Below, one piece after another: positions 1 to 6,100 of a stretch of DNA of 7,027 bases. The translations under genes and the position numbers were made by a program. Below the pieces are notes generated by a model. It did not search any database and had not been told where the DNA came from. It saw only the letters and a program-made list of their open reading frames with translations. Source of the stretch: a bacterium (GTDB lineage Bacteria > Krumholzibacteriota > Krumholzibacteria > LZORAL124-64-63); NCBI GenBank assembly GCA_030592025.1, contig JAUUZX010000070.1, positions 1 to 7,027 of the forward strand, given 5' to 3'. Numbering within the stretch: position 1 is the stretch's first letter; each line of letters begins with the position of its first letter.

Positions 1-180
1 ACCCACAGAGCCGTTGAGGGGAGCGTCCCGGGTGGCGATGACCAGGGCCGGAACGTCCTGGGTCTGCATCATGAATGCCTGATTCGCCGTGTCCCAAACC
101 AGGCTCGTGAACTCGTAACGGTGGAGGAAGCGGTTGTAGCGCAGGGAGACGAAATCGGGGACAGGTTTCCCCAGGTCGTC
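1..180 (-). other. Beginning of the next module, cut by the left edge
   Basis: Fragment residues 2283-2342. The sequence reads GKPVPDFVSLRYNRFLHRYE, then FTSLVWDTANQAFMM and further beta-like strands. It is not RTX. It contains more aromatic residues and arginines than the repeats beside it. The protein plainly continues, so this is not the C-terminus and shows no secretion signal. Confidence 0.5.
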
Positions 181-3100
181 CAGATCGCCCCCGAGAAAAA
201 GCACCTGGTCCTCTCCTTCGCCGCCGAACATCTCATCATTGTAAGTGGGAATGAAGGTCTGCTCCGTACCGGTGAGGAAGGGCAGAGCGTCCGGAATGAT
301 CTGGAACACGTCGTCGCCCTCCTGGCCGAAGAGCAGGTCGCTCGCCAGGCGGTCGCGGCCGCCTGAGAGGACGTCGTTGTCTTCACCCCCGAAGATCCAG
401 TCCTCGCCCGGGCCGCCCATGAGGATGTCCTGGCCGCTCCCCCCGAGGATGACGTCCCGCCGCACCGGATCGGAGGCAGCGCCGAGATCGAGCTCGGCCG
501 GCTGCTGGCCGTCGCCTAGATCGAAGAGGAGATCATAGACCGTGGGAATCCTGTTGCTCCTCACCTCGAGCAGGTACTCGCCCGCCCCGAGGCCCTCCAG
601 GGAAAGGCTCCGATCGGTGCCGGATCTGAGCAGGTTAGCGTTGGAGTCGAGGAGATCGATGCGGATGCCGTCCGTGTCCGAGATGCTTGCCACGGTCAGG
701 ACTGCATCAGGGTCACCCGCCGCGGCAAGCCGGAAACGGTAGTAGTCCACGTCGTCCGGGCTGTCGAGGGTGAGGTCTTGGTAGGTGACGCTGCTGCCGA
801 GCTCTTCCCCTGTGGCGGATTGATCCGTCCCGAATCCGAGCTGCACCGCACCGGCGCTGCCGGATAAGGGCGTGAGCGAGAGAGAGGCCTGCGCGCCCAC
901 CTGGGTGGTCATGAGGATCACCGCGTCTCCTTTGAGCCCGGCCGCCACCTCGTCCTCAATGCCGGCATCCTGAAGGGCCTGCTGGAGATCGGCCAACAGG
1001 TCTTCCGGCCCCTTGTTGTCCATGGTGGCGCTCGCAGACAGGGTCACCGTCACCGGGGTGCCGCTGCCCACGCGAAGATCAAAGACCGCGTTCGCCGTCA
1101 GCCGGCTGTCCGAAGGCGCCGGCTGGGTCGCCGTAAGCGTTGCACGGCCGCCGAGCAGGAAGGCGCTGGCCGGCGTGTCGTTCCTGGTCCCGTATTCTGT
1201 TCGGTCAATGAGGATAGGATTGCCGGCCTGGATCTCGACCCGGTCGTCACCTGCCCCGGCATCGATCCAGACCGTCTTCTGCACGGTGGGCCCGACGATG
1301 ACGGTGTCGTCCCCGGCCAGGGCGTCGATGATGATGGCCATAAAGTCGCCTTCAGGGGGCAGCAGCCCGCCCACGAGCTGTTGCTCACGCAACCCGACCT
1401 CGGCCAGGGCGTCCTGGCGATCCCGCAGGTTGTCGGTCAAGAGCGGCTCCAGGTCGAGGAGGACGTCGGAGGGATCCCAGATCGGGTTGCCGTCTTCGTC
1501 GATGGCCGAGAAATCCAGCCGGATCTTGGCATCAAAGGTGACGTAATCGCCCACCATGGTTTTGCGGCTCACCAGGTGGCGTCCCTGCAGGGTCCCGGGT
1601 TCGGTGACGTAGTCGACCCGGATCTCGTCGTCCGCGTTGCTTGCCCCGATGTACCAGACGCGATTGGTGGACCGGGCATAGGCCTTCCATTCCTCACCGG
1701 CCAGCCCATCGTCAAGGCTCTCAAACGGGGTCCCGTCGGCGCGGAAGAGTTGGTCTTCGCCCCCGTTCCCGTAGAGGAAGTCGAGACCGGTTCCGCCGTA
1801 AAGCGCGTCATCGTGGGCGCTTCCGAGCATGCGATTGAGCCCGGTGTCCTCGAGAATATAGGGGGCGGACGTGTTGTCGCTGTCCAGCAACCCGTCTCCA
1901 TCCAGGTCCCCGCTGTCATTATGGAGTTCACCCGTCGCCGTATCAACAAAGACGCCGAACTGGGCCCCCAGATGCGGGTCGCGGGTCCAGGCGTAAAGCT
2001 CATTGGTGCCCTGCCCTCCGATGAGGTCGTCGTTGCCCTGGCCTGCATAGAGCACGTCGTGGTCGCTCGCAAACCCGCTTCCCCCGTCGCCCCACAGGCG
2101 GTCGTCCTCGCCGAAGCCATAAAGAATATCGCTGCCGCTGCCGCCGTCCAGGCGATCTCGACCCTCGGTGCCGAGGAGCGTGTCGTCTCCAGGACCGCCG
2201 TCAATCACGCCGATGAAGTCCCTGCTCCGGGAGGTCAGGGGGCTGGTGTCCAGTGCCCCGTCACCCCGGAGGAACTCGATGGTATCGTTGCCCATGAGCC
2301 CGCTGACCCGGAACTGCTCGACCCGTGGGACGCCCTGCTCGTCAAGCCAGACCGCCTCGAGGCGCGCGGCATTGTACTCCACCATGAGCTGGTCGCCCTG
2401 GGCAAGGGCGCCTGTTGGGTCTCCGTTCTGATCCAGAATGGGCTCGCCTGCCACGGACTGGCGCAGGCGGATGAGATCATCGCGAGAGGTGCCTTCCACG
2501 AGGAGTATGTCCGTGGCGTTGTCGTCCACCACGTCACCCTCGAATTCGTTGCCGTAGTGGCCGTAAATATCATCTCCCAGCTCGTCAAAGGGCCGCACCC
2601 CGGTGACAGGGTCGGTCTGGTCCGGAGGCGGGCCGGTGTCGAGGACGATGATGTCGATCCCGGCACCGCCGTAAAGGGTGTCATTCCCGTTCTGACCCTC
2701 GATCCAGTCCGTGTCCGCGCCGCCGTAAATCACGTCGCGGCCCCCGCCGCCCAGGAGCTGGTCTTCGCCGCTGCCGCCCCGGATCTCGTCGTCCGCACCC
2801 TCGATATCAGCAAGATAGTTGTCAAGGTAGCGTTTCCCGCGCAGGGCATCGCCGCTGATGAAGTCGTTGCCGGTCTCGCCGATGAGCAGTTCCTTGCGGA
2901 TGTTCCCGAAGAGGAAGTCACCCCCGCTCCCGCCGAAGAGCTGGTCGCCATCAAGCGTGCTTTCAGTGCTCACGTCACTGGTGGGCGCATAGGCGTACAA
3001 ATTGTCACGACCGGCGCCGCCGTAAAGCCGCTGACCCGCCTGGTTGGCCTGCGCGTCTCCTGCGTCACCGAAAAGGTTGTCGTCTCCGCTGTCGCCATAA

Positions 3101-6100
3101 AGCTGGTCAATGCCGGCATCGCCGTGGAGTGAGTCGCGGCCAGAGCCGCCCCGTACCACGTCGTCACCCGTGCCGCCGTAAAGATGGTCGTCGCTGGCGC
3201 CGGCATCCATGTAGTCATCCCCGGCACCCCCCAGGAGGATGTCTTGCTCATCCCCGCCGAAAAGGAAGTCTGTTTCGTCCCCGCCGCGGAGCACGTCGCG
3301 GCCATCCCCGAGCCGACCTTCAACATTCTGGCCGCCGAGAACCGCCGGTGTAATCATGGGCGGGGTGTATCCCGTGGGAAAGGCGGCCTCCGTCTCGTAG
3401 AAACTGACCGGCGCTTCGAAATTGTCAGGGTCGCCCATGTCAAAGTCGCTCCAGGTCGCATCGGAGGAAGGAAATCCTCCCCACAGGACGTCCACGCCGC
3501 CTTCACCGTACAGTTCATCGTCGCCGTAGCCGCCGATCACCCAGTCGTCACCCGCCCCGGCGTACACCTGGTCGTCGGCCGAGCCGGCGTGGATGAAGTC
3601 ATTGCCGCTCAGGCCGTAGATCGTGTCTTCACCCCCGATCCCGGTGGGATTCGCCGAATCATCCCCGTAGATGGTGTCGTCCATTTTGTCGCCGTAAATC
3701 GTGTCCGACCCGAGGCCCCCTTCTATGGTGTGGATCGCTTCTGCTTCACCGCCGTCCGGGGTATCCGCCGCATAGATGATATCGTCCCCGGCATCACCGA
3801 AGAGGCTATCGCTCCCCTCACCGCCACGAATGACGTCGTTGTCCTCATTGCCGCGGATCTCGTCAACGCCGGACTCACCCCAGATCTCATCGTCGCCCGC
3901 GCCGCCATAGATTTCGTCGTTTTCACTTCCACCGTAGATGAGATCCCTGCCCGTGTCGCCATAGATCGTGTCGCGGCCCTCATTGCCGTAGATGACGTCC
4001 TCTTCTTCGCCGCCATAAATTTCATCGTTGCCCAGGCCACCCTCGATCAAATCGTTTCCCGCATCACCGTAGATTGTGTCGCTGCCCCGCTCGCCATAAA
4101 GCGCGTCTATGTCGTCACCGCCATAGAGCCAGTCGTCACCGGCTCCGCCGTAGAGATGGTCCTGGCCGGTCTGGCCGAACAGGCGGTCGTCTCCAGCTTC
4201 GCCCTCCAGCCGGTCGCGGCCCTCGCCACCATAGAGCCAGTCGTCACCGAGACCCCCCTTCAGGGTATCGTCACCCGCATCCCCGTAAAGCATGTCAATC
4301 CCTTCACCCCCCACCAGGAGGTCATCACCCGCGCCACCATGGAGCTCGGCGGGTCCGCCCCCGGCAAAGAGCTGGTCATTGCCTTCCTGCCCGTAGAGGT
4401 AGACCGGCATGGTAAGATCCCCGGAGACTTTGATGACATCGTCCCCGCCGCCGGCGTAGGCCACGATCTCTTCGACGTCCAGGTATTCCTGTCTGAGCCC
4501 CAAAGCCTCCACGATCACGCTGTTCGGGGGGTCGCCCGGCTTGAGGGTGAAATTGTCCGGGCCATCCGTCATATCCAGGATCAGGGTGGGGCTGCCCTTG
4601 TGGGCCAGCTGCAAACCCTCCTCGGGCCTCTCGAGCTCGAAGTCTTCGATCGTGATACTGGCAATTTCGAAACTCTTGTCGATGCTAAAAAAGCCGAGAT
4701 TCAGGCTAAAGAAGGCCTCCAACCCTGCGTAGATCCTTCCGCCAATATCAAAGATCCAGATCGGCCCCAGCGAGAGGTTCTCGAGAAGTTCGTAAGGCCG
4801 GACCCGGCCGTCCTCGTTGGGGTCGTTCAGGTTGAAGTCGACGGTGACATAGATACCGCCGCGTACCCCTGCTTCGGCAATCCCCAGGTCGATCTTGCCG
4901 CCGACCGTCAACTCGCCCTCCACCGTGAACTCCACCACATCGGGACCGGTGCCATCCGGGTTTTCCCGGTCGCTGATGAAGAAGCCGTCGAAGATATCGA
5001 TAAAATCCCCGCTGTCCAGGAACCGGCGGAGGCCGCTGGTGTCAAAGCCGAAGGCAAAATCAGCCGTCGCGGCGATGCGGCCCCCGATTTCCGCAGATAC
5101 GATCGGGAAGGCAGGGATCGGGAAGCTCTGAAAGTAGGTGAACTCCATCACAAAAGGCGGGGCGTCAAATAGAAACAGGTCGATGTCCTGGCCCATGAGC
5201 AGGTTGAAAACGCTCAAGGGGTTTGAAAGAATGGGGAACTCGAGCTTTCCCTTGCCCTGAAAGCCCGCGCTCTTGGTGAAGCCGCCGGTGCCTTCGGCCT
5301 TGTCTTCGACCTGATTTTCGAGCTCTTCCTGGGTCACTGCATCGTAGGTCTCGATCAGGTTGCTGGTTCCGTCTTCATTGATGCCCCCATCTCCCGAATC
5401 CTCTTCTTCCACCAAGGCGGCGTTCACATCGAAGCTGCCCAGGGGGATCCATAGGTCGGCCGCGGGGTTCTCCGGCAGCATCTGGACGAAGTCGTTGATC
5501 ATGACCACGGCATCGAGGAAATCCGCCACGTCGGCCATGCCGAAAATGCGCGCAATGTCCACGAGGGTGGTGGGGCCGGCAAGATCCGAAATCACCGGGA
5601 TGGGTGTTGTGAGGGCATCGATGATCGGCTGCACAGGGTCGAGCACGTCCTTAACGCTGTAAAGCACTTCGCCTGCGAATCCGCTCAAAAAATCCCCCAG
5701 ATTCAGCTCGATGTTGTTGAATGAGATCTGGGTTTCGCTCTCTTCCCCTTTCTGGAGGGTCCAGTCGAGAGAGAAGTCCGTTTGAATGCGCGGCAGCATG
5801 GAGCTGCCCGCCAGGCTGGTAACGATATCGAGATCTACATCGGCCGTGATGCCGTAGTCGCATTCTATGACATCGCCGAAGCTCACGCCCCCGAAGATCT
5901 CCCCGAGGGTGAGGGCATCGTCGTTGTCGCCGGGATCCTTGATGTCGACGCTGAAGGCGCCCACGAGCCTGGTCGGCTCTTCCCCGGGTAAACGATCCTG
6001 ATCCTCGTACACCTCCAACTGGAGAAACGCCAGAGATCCGGTGGCCGCCAAATCCGGGAGTCGGACCTCCAGAAAGACTTCGAGCTCATCGTCGGGACCG

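Noticed and set aside
1..180. Possible C-terminal type I secretion signal
   Set aside because: The frame runs off the window without a stop, so this is not the C-terminus, and the sequence reads as the start of another module.
1013..1546. Plus-strand open frame of 177 codons
   Set aside because: It is a Ser/Arg-rich out-of-frame shadow opposite the hook-IN-like domain and the preceding module, without a convincing motif.
1569..2204. Minus-strand open frame of 211 codons in a different phase
   Set aside because: It overlaps the RTX frame on the same strand in another phase and has Thr/Ser/Arg-rich low-complexity composition. The RTX frame has clear structural repeats here.
1381..3132. Plus-strand open frame of 583 codons (TTG start) rich in Val, Ala and Asp
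   Set aside because: It lies in codon register opposite the RTX frame and its periodic Val/Ala pattern is the complement of the nonapeptide repeats. No recognisable domain is present, and the minus frame explains the sequence fully.
3778..4398. Possible CRISPR array or tandem DNA satellite, because of regular 27-bp spacing
   Set aside because: The 27-bp period is that of nonapeptide codons. Units differ at the DNA level, there are no unique spacers between conserved repeats, and the frame is open throughout.
3184..5172. Plus-strand open frame of 662 codons with an ATG start
   Set aside because: It is the same antisense effect over RTX blocks A1 and A2 and module 4. The repeat-derived pattern (IAVDDV, VVTxxAV) mirrors the sense repeats. 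The minus frame continues without a stop through this whole span and beyond.
5101..5220. Possible transmembrane segment in module 4 (hydrophobic stretch around LFLFDAPPFVMEFTYF)
   Set aside because: It is interrupted by Asp, Glu and several Pro, and shows a two-residue alternation typical of beta-strands. No continuous hydrophobic helix of about 20 residues is present.
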